Notes: a model not told the origin generated them from the sequence alone. DNA of 64,000 nt from CAVQRC01 sp963715045 (GCA_963715045.1 CAVQRC010000016.1:124001-188000), one strand, 5' to 3'. Positions 9,245 through 18,658 are shown, counted from the first letter of the stretch. Numbers and translations: made by a program.

Positions 9245-9916
9245 ATGGCCACGATCATCAAAAGCGGATCCAGCGAAGCACGGCTGTCGGGGACTCACGT
9301 GAACCGGGCCGACTTCCGCTTCGAGGACTTCGAGGCCAAGGCCGAACAGTACCTCGATCAGGTTCGCTCCGAGGCCGCCGGGATCATTCAGGATGCCCAC
9401 CAACAAGCCGCTCAGATTCGTCAAGCCGCTGAGGCGGCGGGTCGCCAGAGCGCCATGGAAGCAGCGGAACGGGTGCTCGACGAAAAGGTCGGCCAGCGGT
9501 TGCAGACGTTGCTGCCCGCCCTCCAACAGGCAGTCCGCGGCATCGAAGATTCCAGACACGACTGGATCCGTAACTGGGAACGCGGCACGCTGCGGTTGGC
9601 GACTGGAATTGCCAGCCGAATCGTGCGTCGACAGATCGAAATCGATCCGACGCTGCCGCTGGAGTGGATTCAAGAAGCCCTCTCGTTGGCGGCAGGGTCC
9701 GGGGTGATCCGCCTGCACTTGCACCCTTCCGACGCGGAGAGTCTGGGCGGCAACGTCGACGCCATGCTGGCCGACGTCGGAAAGCTGGGGACCTGCGAAG
9801 TCGTCCAGGACGCGAACGTCGCCATCGGAGGCTGCCGCGTAACCACCGAATTCGGTGAGATCGACCAGCAGTTGGAAACGCAGTTCGCCCGCATCGAAGA
9901 AGAACTCCTGGGGTAG
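9245..9916 (+). CDS. fliH: Flagellar assembly protein FliH
   Basis: A 223-residue cytoplasmic protein that binds and regulates the export ATPase FliI, made next to it. Residues 30-110 are a long coiled coil rich in A, Q and E (EDFEAKAEQYLDQVRSEAA), as in FliH and V-ATPase subunit E. The C-terminal half has the family strand-helix pattern around GVIRLHLHPSDAESL and ends near VTTEFGEIDQQLETQF. The stop is 4 bp before fliI. Confidence 0.9.
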   Translation: MATIIKSGSSEARLSGTHVNRADFRFEDFEAKAEQYLDQVRSEAAGIIQDAHQQAAQIRQAAEAAGRQSAMEAAERVLDEKVGQRLQTLLPALQQAVRGIEDSRHDWIRNWERGTLRLATGIASRIVRRQIEIDPTLPLEWIQEALSLAAGSGVIRLHLHPSDAESLGGNVDAMLADVGKLGTCEVVQDANVAIGGCRVTTEFGEIDQQLETQFARIEEELLG

Positions 9917-9920
9917 TCGT

Positions 9921-11291
9921 ATGACGGCAGACTGGTTGGAACAAGTGCAACGCGCGACCCCGGCCCGAATCACGGGCCGGGTCTCCGAAATTGCCGGCGC
10001 AGCAATTGCGGTTGCCGACTTCCCGGTCCCCGTTGGCAGTGTCGTTCGCCTCGAACGTGAGATCGGCGGGTCACTTGAAGGTGAAGTGATCGGCCTCAGC
10101 GGTCGCCACGCGATCGTGTACCCCTTGGGAAGCGCGCGAGGTATCCGCCGTGGCAATCGGGTTTCGATGGTTCGTTCATCGCCGACGATTCCGATCGGCG
10201 AAGCGCAACTGGGACGCGTGCTGAACGCCCAGGGGAGGTGCATCGACGGCCGCCCTCAACCAGCGCTCGCGGAATGGGTCTCGATCGATCAGCCGGCCCC
10301 CGATGCGTGCGGGCGGCCGCGAATCCAGGAACCCATCGCCACAGGCGTGCGGGCGATCGACGGACTGCTGAGCTGTGGACAAGGACAGCGTCTGGGGATT
10401 TTCGCCGGCTCGGGTGTCGGCAAGAGCGTACTGCTGGGGATGATGTCGCGTTACACGAACGCGGATATCAACGTCGTCGCGTTGATTGGAGAGCGCGGTC
10501 GCGAGGTCAACGATTTTATCGAAAAGGACCTGGGGGACGGACTGAGAAAGACCGTCGTGGTCGTGGCGACCAGTGACGAACCGGCGGTGGTTCGGACGCG
10601 GGCGGTGCTCGTAGCCACGACGATCGCCGAGTACTTCCGCGATCGAGGTCAGGACGTGCTGCTGATGGTGGATTCGTTGACACGTCTGGCAATGGCCCAA
10701 CGCGAGATTGGTCTCGCCGCCGGCGAGCCGCCGACTTCTCGCGGATACCCGCCGTCGGTGTACTCGCTGTTACCCAGGATCGTGGAACGCGCCGGCAGGA
10801 CCGAACGGGGCAGCATTACGGCCTTTTACTCGGTGCTCGTCGAAGGTGACGATACCAATGAGCCGATCGCCGACGCGGTTCGAGGTCTTCTCGATGGCCA
10901 CTGCTGGCTGTCGCGGGAACTGGCCGAGAAAGGACATTTTCCCGCCATTGACGTGCTGGGCAGCATCAGCCGATTGATGACCGAAGTCACTTCCGATGAA
11001 CATCGCGACGCGGCCCGAACGGTGCGGCAACTGCTGGCTGCTTATCGAGAGCACGAAGATCTGATCTCGATCGGTGCCTATCGGGTGGGCAGCAATCCTG
11101 TCGTCGACACGGCGATCGAGATGCGTCCCGCAATCAACGCCTTCCTGTGCCAGGCCATTGAAGAACCGAGCAGTCTCGACCAGACCGTACGGCAATTGAC
11201 GCAACTCGGCGCTGTAGGTCGTTCGAAGCTGGCCACCAGGCCGATCACGGGGGGAGTTCCCGTGAATGCCATGACCAGCAGCCCGAGTTGA
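9921..11291 (+). CDS. fliI: Flagellum-specific ATP synthase FliI
   Basis: ATPase of the flagellar type III export apparatus, 456 residues. Walker A AGSGVGKS is near residue 163, the family string ALIGERGREVNDFI follows, and Walker B VLLMVDSLTR is near 250; GYPPSVYSLLPRIVERAG and RGSITAFYSVLVEGDD are typical of FliI/YscN. I chose ATG 9921, which follows the fliH stop after 4 bp; longer in-frame starts would run into fliH. The stop precedes an octamer-repeat tract in the fliI-fliJ gap. Confidence 0.97.
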   Translation: MTADWLEQVQRATPARITGRVSEIAGAAIAVADFPVPVGSVVRLEREIGGSLEGEVIGLSGRHAIVYPLGSARGIRRGNRVSMVRSSPTIPIGEAQLGRVLNAQGRCIDGRPQPALAEWVSIDQPAPDACGRPRIQEPIATGVRAIDGLLSCGQGQRLGIFAGSGVGKSVLLGMMSRYTNADINVVALIGERGREVNDFIEKDLGDGLRKTVVVVATSDEPAVVRTRAVLVATTIAEYFRDRGQDVLLMVDSLTRLAMAQREIGLAAGEPPTSRGYPPSVYSLLPRIVERAGRTERGSITAFYSVLVEGDDTNEPIADAVRGLLDGHCWLSRELAEKGHFPAIDVLGSISRLMTEVTSDEHRDAARTVRQLLAAYREHEDLISIGAYRVGSNPVVDTAIEMRPAINAFLCQAIEEPSSLDQTVRQLTQLGAVGRSKLATRPITGGVPVNAMTSSPS

Positions 11292-11304
11292 TCGACCGGA
11301 CAGC

Positions 11305-11425
11305 GAGACGGGGAGACCAGGAGACCAGGAGACACAGGAGACCAGGAGACACGGAGACCAGGAGACACGGAGACACGGAGACACGGAGACCTATTCGCAC
11401 ATTCGCCTATTCGCCCATTCGCCCA
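11305..11425 (+). repeat. Octamer tandem repeats (two families) in the fliJ leader
   Basis: About fifteen 8-bp units run head to tail. The first eleven are GAGAC-based (GAGACGGG, GAGACCAG, GAGACACG and variants). The last four are TTCGCC-based (TTCGCACA, TTCGCCTA, TTCGCCCA twice). The tract ends four bases before the fliJ ATG and so occupies the place where its ribosome-binding site should be. The TTCGCC family reappears at 49944-50023. Confidence 0.92.
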
Positions 11426-11429
11426 CCGC

Positions 11430-11888
11430 ATGCCTCGTTCACCCTTTCGCCTTGCCACGTTGTTGAAACTTCGCGAAGCCGTCCGCGACGAGCGGAGAGG
11501 GCAGCTCGCCGAGGCCCATCAAGCCGCGCACATTCTCGAGACGGAACAACGCCGGATCGCGAGCGAACTGGACCAGATCGATCGCCTTCGCAGCCGTGTG
11601 GCGCGTCCCGGAGCCCTCGATTTGAACGCCCTCGTCGATGCCGGGCGGCATCGCGTCGAGATCGAAGCGGTGGCGGCGAAACTGCGGCAGCAAACCGAAC
11701 TGGTGAGTGGCGAAATCGATCGTCGTCGCCAGGCCGTGGTCGAAGCGGATCGGGAACTCAAGACGATCGAAAAGCTACAAGCGAATGCACGTCGGCTGGA
11801 TGTACAGCAGCAGGAGCGGCTGGCGATTCGTGAATTAGACGACGTCGCCATCGAGTTGTATCGCAGGCAGCGGAGGTTGGAACGTTGA
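11430..11888 (+). CDS. fliJ: Flagellar export protein FliJ
   Basis: A 152-residue, almost wholly coiled-coil protein: FRLATLLKLREAVRDERR at the start and RQAVVEADRELKTIEKLQ in the second half, the two antiparallel helices of FliJ. In the family it inserts into the FliI ring like the stalk of an ATP synthase. No ribosome-binding site is visible, because octamer repeats fill the leader. The stop overlaps the TTG start of the following gene. Confidence 0.85.
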   Translation: MPRSPFRLATLLKLREAVRDERRGQLAEAHQAAHILETEQRRIASELDQIDRLRSRVARPGALDLNALVDAGRHRVEIEAVAAKLRQQTELVSGEIDRRRQAVVEADRELKTIEKLQANARRLDVQQQERLAIRELDDVAIELYRRQRRLER

Positions 11889-12568
11889 TTCGGCTCGCCA
11901 TGCAATTGATCGCTTACGTGTGCGTCGCCACGATCATCGTGGCCGGTGGCGGCTGGCTGTACCTGAAATCGACCGGCAAGCTGACCGATGCCAAGGCGTT
12001 CCAGATCTGGGCCTTGATTCATGACGTCGATCTGGACGAAATCGCCGAGGCCAATCGGAGTGAACAGTTGGATGTTCCCCCGGAGGAAGTGGCCTTTGAA
12101 ACCATCGAGCAACTACGCAGCCTCCGGCTGCGGGATTACGAGATCAAGATCGACCATCTCGAATCGCTGACTGAGCAGTTCAATCACACGCGAGAACTTG
12201 TGGATCGCGTCGTCAACCGCCTCGAGTTCGTGAACGCCTCGTTCGACGAACGCATGCGGACAGCCGAGACGCTGGCTCAGGAAGAGGGCAACGCCGAAAT
12301 CGCCCGCCACTGGACCAAGATGAAAGAGCCGCAAATCAAGGAAGAGATTCGGCTCATGATCGACAACGACCAGATGGAACTCGTAGTGATGCTGCTCAAG
12401 CAGATGCCCGAGAACAAGCTGAAGAAGATCCTCGGACAGTTTCGCGAACCACAGGACGTGTCCGACCTGAAGAAGATTCATGACCTGCTCCGCGACGGTG
12501 TGCCGAAGAAAGAGATCATCGACCAGGCGCGTGCCGAAGCCGACGCCATCCGCGCAGCCGACGACTAG
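11885..12568 (+). CDS. MotE-like membrane protein (FliJ-FliK interval)
   Basis: A 227-residue protein with one transmembrane segment at residues 7-26 (LIAYVCVATIIVAGGGWLYL) and a coiled-coil region. Near residues 160-185 a helical segment (VVMLLKQMPENKLKKILGQF) resembles the MgtE-N/FliG-middle fold. That architecture and the place after fliJ match MotE, which in other bacteria is a periplasmic partner of the stator. The match is by architecture only. I chose TTG 11885 because GGAGG lies eight bases upstream; ATG 11900 is the alternative. Confidence 0.5.
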   Translation: MIRLAMQLIAYVCVATIIVAGGGWLYLKSTGKLTDAKAFQIWALIHDVDLDEIAEANRSEQLDVPPEEVAFETIEQLRSLRLRDYEIKIDHLESLTEQFNHTRELVDRVVNRLEFVNASFDERMRTAETLAQEEGNAEIARHWTKMKEPQIKEEIRLMIDNDQMELVVMLLKQMPENKLKKILGQFREPQDVSDLKKIHDLLRDGVPKKEIIDQARAEADAIRAADD

Positions 12569-12577
12569 GAACTCATC

Positions 12578-14042
12578 ATGTCTGAACCTCACTTCAGCCC
12601 CATTCTGCGGTCGCTGTCGATCGACGCCCAGTTCGGGTCGGCATCCCGCGTCGACGGTTCAACCGATTCGCTGTTCGGCGATCTGCTGCGTCGTGCGGAA
12701 CAGACACAACGGGAGCCACGCGTTGCCGAGGCCAGGCAGCCGAGTCCGAAACCGGCCGCCAGTCGCGACCGCGACTCAAACGACGGGAATGAATCGCGGC
12801 CCTCGGCGCGCGACGCCGCGGAAGCGAATCAGAGCTCGAACGCGCCGGCGGCGGCCAGGAAGAGCAACGAGGACGCACGCGGGGACGAATCCGAGGGAAC
12901 CGCAGAAGCCGATTCGCCGGCGACCGACGTGGCGGCGGCTGAAGTGGTCGTGGTCGCTCCCCTGGCGACCGACGTCGACGCCGTCGAGTTGAGCCTTCTT
13001 GAGGCCGATCCGGGGGAGCAGGTCAGCCGAGCCGATCTCGACCGCCGCGCTCGAAACGCAGCTTGAATCGGGAGCCGACGCGGACGCTGAAGCGGCGGAA
13101 GAGGCCGCCGCGGCGGCAGAGCAGGCCCTCGGCGAGATCGAGTTCGAAGACTCGGGTGAGTCGTCTCACCGTGAGAATCTACCTGCGGAGTCGACGCAGG
13201 AGAACGCCGCGGAAGTCGCTGCCGCCACGCGGAATGACAGTCAATCGACTTCGGCGGACGAAGCTGCTGAAGAACGCCGGGTTGTTAACGAAAACCGCCA
13301 GGGGCGACCCCAGACTGACAGGAGCGATCCGAACCGCGAAGATGTTCGCGACACGCGGGCACAGAGCCAGTCCCCCGACGCTGAGCAGATCGCCGAATCC
13401 CAGAGTCGTCGCGAGGCATCCTCCGGCGAAGCCAACCGTTCCGACGCGAGCAGTCAGGCGCCGGAGTTGCCGACGGGAGAAGCGGCGAACGAGCGGCCTG
13501 ACACGCGTCCCACGCATCCTGTCGCCAATCCCAATTCGGCGGTTCGATCCGGACCGAGCGCTTTGGGCCCCACGATTGCGGCGACGACGAACCAGTCCGC
13601 CCAGCCTGTTGTCGATCCGGCCCGCTTCGTTTCGCGAGTGGCCAGGGCGTTGGATGTCGCCAACCACCGCGGGGAACCGATTCAATTGCGGCTGCACCCT
13701 CCCGAACTGGGAAGCGTCCGCCTGGAAATGAGTGTCAAGGACGGTATCGTCACCGCCCGCTTCGAAACCGAAACCGCGTCGGCGCGGTCTGCCTTGCTCG
13801 ACAACCTGCCCGCGCTCCGCGAACGCCTCTCCGACCAGGACATGCGGATCGACCGCTTCGACGTCGATGTGCGGCAGGATACGAATCAGCAGCCGCAGCA
13901 GCCCGACCGCGACCCGAGCGACGCCGGCAACCGCCAGAACAATCAACCAGACGTACCGACAGCTACGGATGAACTCCCGGCCGCGCAGGCCGGAGGCATC
14001 CACGACGAAAACCAGGGGACGCAACTCAACGTCGTCGCCTGA
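12578..14042 (+). CDS. fliK: Flagellar hook-length control protein FliK, frame broken once
   Basis: Residues are mostly A, E, D, R, S and Q with no fold until the C-terminus, as expected for the FliK ruler region. The C-terminal Flg_hook domain is clear: GEPIQLRLHPPELGSVRLEM and LDNLPALRERLSDQDMRI. The first frame (12578-13066) stops early; the compatible second frame takes over between 13010 and 13040. Removing one G from the five-G run at 13012-13016 would join them into one protein of about 487 residues. FliK is exported during hook growth and switches FlhB to filament substrates. It lies between fliJ and flgD as in many operons. Confidence 0.8.
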
Positions 14043-14174
14043 ATCAACGAACGCCACTTGAGGGCCATCAACTCTCCGCTTTCACCACGCCCGGGATGTC
14101 CGCGACGACCGGAAAAGCCCACCGCACGGCAGTCTCTCCCGCGCTTCATACTCAATCAGCCCCCTGATACAAAC

Positions 14175-14960
14175 ATGTCCCAAATCCCTGGCATCGGTAT
14201 CCCTCCCTCGTCGAACGAGCTGCCAACCGGGCAGGGGATCAATCAACTTGAGGTCGACGATTTTTTCGGATTGCTGATCGCCGAATTGCAGAATCAAGAT
14301 CCGCTGAACCCCCTCGACAACGCCCAGATGCTGCAACAAATCAGTCAGATTCGCGAAGTCGGGGCGACGGACAAGTTGACCCAGACACTCGACGCCGTGC
14401 TCCTGGGCCAGAACGTCTCGAGTGCCACGAGCCTGATCGGGAAAGAAGTCCGGGCCCTCGCCGAGAACGGGCGTACGGTCACCGGGGTCGTCGATCGCAT
14501 TACGATTGCGGACGGTCAGCCCGAGTTGTCGATTCTGACGAGCCCGCGCGTAGAACCTTCGACGGACGCGGGCGCGATCGAGGCCGGCACCTATCGCTAC
14601 AAAGTCGTGTATGTCCAGGAGGACGGTCAGGAAGTGGCTGCCGATCTGGGACCCGTTTCCACCGCCGGGGTGAGCGGACTGGATGGTGCGTTGCGGCTGA
14701 CGAATCTTCCCCAGACCGGCGGGCCCAAGACGATCTATCGCACCGATGGCAGCGGCGCGGGCGACTACCACCTGCTGGGCGTCATCAACGAGGGCTTTGT
14801 CACCGAATACGTCGACACGACAGCCAACGCCAACCTTCCGTCGACCGTACTGACGGGTAGTCCACCGCGTGCGTTCAGCGGCCGTCGAGTGACGGCTTCG
14901 CTGAACAACATTTCCGAAGTGAGAAGCCTGATCGACACAACGCAACTTGTTACCCCGTAG
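14175..14960 (+). CDS. flgD: Hook cap protein FlgD with an inserted module
   Basis: Scaffolds hook assembly. The diagnostic N-terminus reads VDDFFGLLIAELQNQDPLNP then NAQMLQQISQIREVG. The Tudor-like part starts at SLIGKEVRALAENG and ends with VTASLNNISEVRSL. Between its strands lies an extra module at residues 135-221 (GTYRYKVVYVQEDGQE ... TIYRTDGSG ... TEYVDT), homologous to two modules in FlgE downstream. I chose ATG 14175, from which the family N-terminus begins. At 261 residues it is longer than typical FlgD; the insert accounts for the difference. Confidence 0.9.
   Translation: MSQIPGIGIPPSSNELPTGQGINQLEVDDFFGLLIAELQNQDPLNPLDNAQMLQQISQIREVGATDKLTQTLDAVLLGQNVSSATSLIGKEVRALAENGRTVTGVVDRITIADGQPELSILTSPRVEPSTDAGAIEAGTYRYKVVYVQEDGQEVAADLGPVSTAGVSGLDGALRLTNLPQTGGPKTIYRTDGSGAGDYHLLGVINEGFVTEYVDTTANANLPSTVLTGSPPRAFSGRRVTASLNNISEVRSLIDTTQLVTP
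14577..14837 (+). repeat. Copy 1 of the FlgD/FlgE shared module
   Basis: Encodes about 87 residues of FlgD. It shares with the two FlgE copies the pattern G-x-Y-x-Y-x-V-x-(Y/F)...G-x-E...L-x-x-LP...(I/V)YR...(E/N)Y-x-D. The pattern suggests an all-beta, fibronectin-like fold; the fold is inference. Confidence 0.7.
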
Positions 14961-15081
14961 CCCCACCTGACCCGTCCGCGGCGGTGTCTTCGTGACGCCG
15001 GCGCGAGTTATGGAAATTGACCGACACCCACCCCCCCGCGGTGAGTGACGAACCGGTCGCGACCTGCATAAGGAGATCGAT

Positions 15082-17493
15082 ATGGGTTTGCAATCCGCCT
15101 TGACTACGGCTTTGACCGGGATGACCGCCGCCGAAACCACGATCGACGTCGTCGGCAACAACGTGGCGAACGCCAATACGGTCGGTTTCAAGGAATCGCA
15201 GGCGATCTTCGCGACGCAATTCCTGCAGAACTTGAGCCTTGGCTCGTCGCCAACCGACTTCCGGGGCGGTACCAACCCCCGTCAGATCGGGCTGGGTACG
15301 AAGGTCGCCTCGATTTCACCCGACTTCTCGCAGGGCACGATCGAAATCAGCTCCAATCCGCTTGACCTTGCCATTCAGGGCGACGGGTTCTTCGTCGTTC
15401 AAGGGTCACAGGGAGAGCAGCTCTATACCCGCAATGGCCAGTTCGGCACCAACGCCAACAATGAAATTGTGACGATCAATGGTCAGCGCTTACTCGGCTT
15501 CGGGGTCGACGGCAACTTTCAGGTTCAGCGGACAGGTCTCGTACCCCTGACCATTCCGTCGGGGACCGCGACCGTCGCACAAGCCACGCAGAACGTGTTT
15601 CTCGAGGGAAATCTGCTGCCCACCGGTGACCTCGCCGACACGCCGGCGATCGTGCAGTCGGTCGTCCTCAGTGACGGCACCGTCGAAGTCCCGGCAAATC
15701 TCGATTCCAGCGATATCGAGACGCAGAACGCCGCGGTGATTTCGGCCTCGACCGTTCAGGCCGATCCGACTCCCGGTACGGTCGCGCCGGGCGAATACCG
15801 CTACCGGGTCGCCTACGTCGACGTCGACGGTAATGAAATGTCTCCCTCGGACTCTCTCGGGCCCATCATCACAACCGGGACCGCTGGACTCGACACGTCG
15901 ATTCTGCTGCAGACTCTGCCGGTGCCAAGCGACACCGTGACGTTTCCGACGAAGAATGTCTATCGCTCGCTCGACGGCGGCGACTTTCAACTGGTTTCCA
16001 ATTTGGCCGCCACGGACTTGAACTACACCGACAGTGCCGACCAGGCGTCGCTGGGAGACACCCTCGACAACAGCCGACTCGATCTGGGCGTGTACAGCTA
16101 CCACGTGACGTTCTACAACACGTCGACCGGACTCGAGAGTCGCCCGACCGCCGTCGTCGGTCCCCAGGCGGTACAACTGGCCGGACAGCGGATCCGCATC
16201 GAGAATCTCCCCACGCCTTCCTCCGGGGAATTCGATTCGCTCCGCATTTATCGCAACCTGGCCAGCGATAACTCCCAGTTCTTTCGCGTCGCGGAACTCT
16301 CCTCTTCCGTGACTTCGTTCGTTGATAATCAGCCCGATGTCGACGTCGCCGTGGCCGGCAATGAGCTCAACTTCGAAGGCCCACCGGTCAACTTCGGACT
16401 CAGCCTGGTCGACGTCGTGACCCGCACGGGCAGCGTCTACTCGAATCCCTTCAGCGAGGGCAGCCTGACGTTTACACCGCGTAAGGGGGGCCGCCAACTG
16501 GACGCTAAGACGCTCGAAGTAACTGCCGACACGACCGTCAGCGACCTGATCACGTTCATGGATCAGTCGCTCGGCATCCTCAACGCACCCGGCCCTGATC
16601 CGAATTTTCCCGTCCCGGGAACGCCCGGCGGCACGCTCACCGCCGACAGCCGCATTCAGATCACTTCCAACATGGGTGTCGACAGCGCCGTCGACATTGG
16701 CTTGTCGGCCTTTTCGATCGTCGATATCGCGGGAGTCGAACAGCCGATCGGCCTGGCGTTCGCGGAAACCCAACAGGCTATCGGTGAGAGCACGGTTGCC
16801 GACTTCGTCGTGTTCGACACGCTGGGCATTCCGCTCTCCACCCGGGTCACGTTCACGCTCGAACAACGAACGAGTTCGTCCACGACCTATCGATGGTCGG
16901 CCGACTCCCCCGACAACGGGCCGTTGACCGGCGTCGACATCGCCGTCGGGACCGGCACGATCACGTTCGACGGAGAGGGAAATCTGGTCTCGGCCAGCGA
17001 ATCGACGATTTCGATCGAGCGGCAGAACGTGGCATCTGCTTCGCCGCTGGAGTTCGAACTCGACTTCGACGGGATTTCCGGACTGTCGGGGGAACGCAGC
17101 GGAGTCAATGCGGTGCGGCAGGATGGCTCCGCGGCCGGTACCTTGTCGAGTTTTATCGTGACCGAGAGTGGTCAGATTGTGGGCGTGTTTACCAACGGCA
17201 TTTCGCGGGACCTCGGTCAGGTCCGGATGGCCCGGTTCACGAACAACGACGGTCTCCAGCAGGTCGGGGACAATCTGTTCGCCGGCGGCGTCAACTCGGG
17301 CTTGCCGGTCGAAGGGGATCCGGGCGAACAGGGGAACGGGATCATTACCTCGGGCTCGATCGAGCTCTCCAATACCGACATCGGTCAGAATCTGATCGAC
17401 CTGATTCTGGCTTCGACGCAGTATCGGGGCGGAGCCCGAGTGATCACGGCGGTGCAGGAGCTGTTCGACGAACTGCTGGCCCTGCGGCGCTAA
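15082..17493 (+). CDS. flgE: Flagellar hook protein FlgE, enlarged (803 aa)
   Basis: Hook monomer. The N-terminus has ALTGMTAAETTIDVVGNNVA and NTVGFKES; NPLDLAIQGDGFFVV and LYTRNGQF follow; the C-terminus has IELSNTDIGQNLIDLI and STQYRGGARVI. These are all standard FlgE signatures. FlgE is usually 400-450 residues; here two homologous modules (residues 233-328 and 332-426) are inserted in the exposed domain, followed by a longer D2-like region. The sequence GAGATCGAT precedes ATG 15082 and GGAG lies about ten bases upstream. Confidence 0.95.
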   Translation: MGLQSALTTALTGMTAAETTIDVVGNNVANANTVGFKESQAIFATQFLQNLSLGSSPTDFRGGTNPRQIGLGTKVASISPDFSQGTIEISSNPLDLAIQGDGFFVVQGSQGEQLYTRNGQFGTNANNEIVTINGQRLLGFGVDGNFQVQRTGLVPLTIPSGTATVAQATQNVFLEGNLLPTGDLADTPAIVQSVVLSDGTVEVPANLDSSDIETQNAAVISASTVQADPTPGTVAPGEYRYRVAYVDVDGNEMSPSDSLGPIITTGTAGLDTSILLQTLPVPSDTVTFPTKNVYRSLDGGDFQLVSNLAATDLNYTDSADQASLGDTLDNSRLDLGVYSYHVTFYNTSTGLESRPTAVVGPQAVQLAGQRIRIENLPTPSSGEFDSLRIYRNLASDNSQFFRVAELSSSVTSFVDNQPDVDVAVAGNELNFEGPPVNFGLSLVDVVTRTGSVYSNPFSEGSLTFTPRKGGRQLDAKTLEVTADTTVSDLITFMDQSLGILNAPGPDPNFPVPGTPGGTLTADSRIQITSNMGVDSAVDIGLSAFSIVDIAGVEQPIGLAFAETQQAIGESTVADFVVFDTLGIPLSTRVTFTLEQRTSSSTTYRWSADSPDNGPLTGVDIAVGTGTITFDGEGNLVSASESTISIERQNVASASPLEFELDFDGISGLSGERSGVNAVRQDGSAAGTLSSFIVTESGQIVGVFTNGISRDLGQVRMARFTNNDGLQQVGDNLFAGGVNSGLPVEGDPGEQGNGIITSGSIELSNTDIGQNLIDLILASTQYRGGARVITAVQELFDELLALRR
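15778..16065 (+). repeat. Copy 2 of the FlgD/FlgE shared module
   Basis: Encodes FlgE residues 233-328: GEYRYRVAYVDVDGNEMSP, then LLQTLP, then KNVYRSLDGGDFQLV and LNYTDSAD. It aligns along its length with the FlgD insert. Confidence 0.7.
16075..16359 (+). repeat. Copy 3 of the FlgD/FlgE shared module
   Basis: Encodes FlgE residues 332-426: GVYSYHVTFYNTSTGLESRP, then RIENLP, then LRIYRNLASDNSQFFRV and TSFVDNQP. More diverged than copies 1 and 2 but with the same landmarks in the same order. Confidence 0.65.
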
Positions 17494-17595
17494 GAGTTTT
17501 TCGATGACCTATATGTACAGCAGGATCTCGATCGTCCGTGGCGGGTCATGACGGAACGATCGATCCTGCGAATTGCGACGGAGGCAACGGCCACG

Positions 17596-17823
17596 ATGAT
17601 TCGACTGACGCGGCTGGGGGGAGAGCCATTTCTGCTCAACGCCGAGCTGATCAAGTACGTCGAAGAGCGGCCCGACACGTTCGTGACTTTGACCAGCGAC
17701 GATCGGATTGTCGTCCAGGAAAGCATGAACGAGGTCCTCCGCCTGGCCCTGGAGTACCAGCGAAGTAAGCATCTGCTTCCTTCGCCCACGACCGAGGTTG
17801 AAGTCGAATCCGATTCGCATTGA
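17596..17823 (+). CDS. flbD: FlbD family flagellar protein
   Basis: A 75-residue protein with the complete small FlbD/SwrD pattern: MIRLTRLGGEPFLLNAELIK, then DTFVTLTSDDRIVVQES and a closing helix. I chose ATG 17596 because the family begins MI.LTRL. In Bacillus the homologue SwrD supports stator power. Its position between flgE and motA matches that role. Confidence 0.85.
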   Translation: MIRLTRLGGEPFLLNAELIKYVEERPDTFVTLTSDDRIVVQESMNEVLRLALEYQRSKHLLPSPTTEVEVESDSH

Positions 17824-17872
17824 TCCGTAGCGCGGCCGCATGCCGCAACCTTCGAGGTTTTTGGGGCACGTC

Positions 17873-18646
17873 ATGGACATCGCAACCGTCGTCGGCTTGC
17901 TGCTCGGCATGGGCCTGATCCTGACGTCGATTTTCCTGGGCGGGGGAACGCTCAACGGGTTCTTCGACGCCGGCTCGGTGATGGTCGTCGTCGGGGGAGC
18001 GATTGCCGCCGCCATGATCTCGTTTCCGCTCAAGAACTTCCTGGGCGTCTTCAAAGTCACCAGCAAGGTGTTTTTCTACAAGCTCGAGTCGATCCCCGAA
18101 TTGATCGAACAGCTCGTGAGCCTGGCCGAAACGGCTCGGCGTGACGGGCTGCTGGCGCTGGAGAGCCGCGTCGGAGACATCGAAAATCCGTTCATCGTGC
18201 TGGGCCTGCAGATGGCCGTCGACGGCACGCGGCCCGAGGTCATGGAAGACATCCTGCGGACCGAGCTGGATGCGGTCGCGACGCGGCATCGAGACGGCAA
18301 ATCCGTGCTGGACCAGATGGGCCGCTTCGCCCCGGCATTCGGCATGATCGGAACCTTGATGGGGCTGATCATCATGCTGTCGGACATGAGCGATCCGTCG
18401 AAAATCGGGGCCGGAATGGCGGTGGCCCTGCTGACGACCCTGTATGGAGCGATCATTTCCAACGTGTTTTTTCTCCCGTTCGCCGAAAAGCTAGGCTTTA
18501 CCAACAAGCAGGAATTGCTGGCCATGGAGATCGTCGTCCGCGGCATCATGGCGATTCAGCAGGGAGAGAACCCCCGCGTCATCGAGCAGAAGCTCAATAC
18601 GTTCATCCCTCCGCGGCAGCGGGCCGCCGAAAAGGAGGCAGCCTGA
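17873..18646 (+). CDS. motA: Flagellar motor stator protein MotA
   Basis: A 257-residue inner-membrane proton or sodium channel subunit (MotA/PomA type) with four membrane segments. The first two are near residues 4-24 and 34-50; the last two sit around GRFAPAFGMIGTLMGLIIML and MAVALLTTLYGAIISNVFF, the standard signature. I chose ATG 17873 (MDIATVVGLLLGMG), which matches PomA-like starts; the upstream in-frame start adds 11 unconserved residues. motB starts 13 bp after the stop. Confidence 0.93.
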   Translation: MDIATVVGLLLGMGLILTSIFLGGGTLNGFFDAGSVMVVVGGAIAAAMISFPLKNFLGVFKVTSKVFFYKLESIPELIEQLVSLAETARRDGLLALESRVGDIENPFIVLGLQMAVDGTRPEVMEDILRTELDAVATRHRDGKSVLDQMGRFAPAFGMIGTLMGLIIMLSDMSDPSKIGAGMAVALLTTLYGAIISNVFFLPFAEKLGFTNKQELLAMEIVVRGIMAIQQGENPRVIEQKLNTFIPPRQRAAEKEAA

Positions 18647-18658
18647 CGGCTGGGAGCG

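Noticed and set aside
11078..11458. Minus-strand open frame rich in CLRVS/SPG units across the fliI-fliJ gap
   Set aside because: The units are translations of the GAGAC octamer repeat; the rest is antisense to fliI. No start or family supports a gene.
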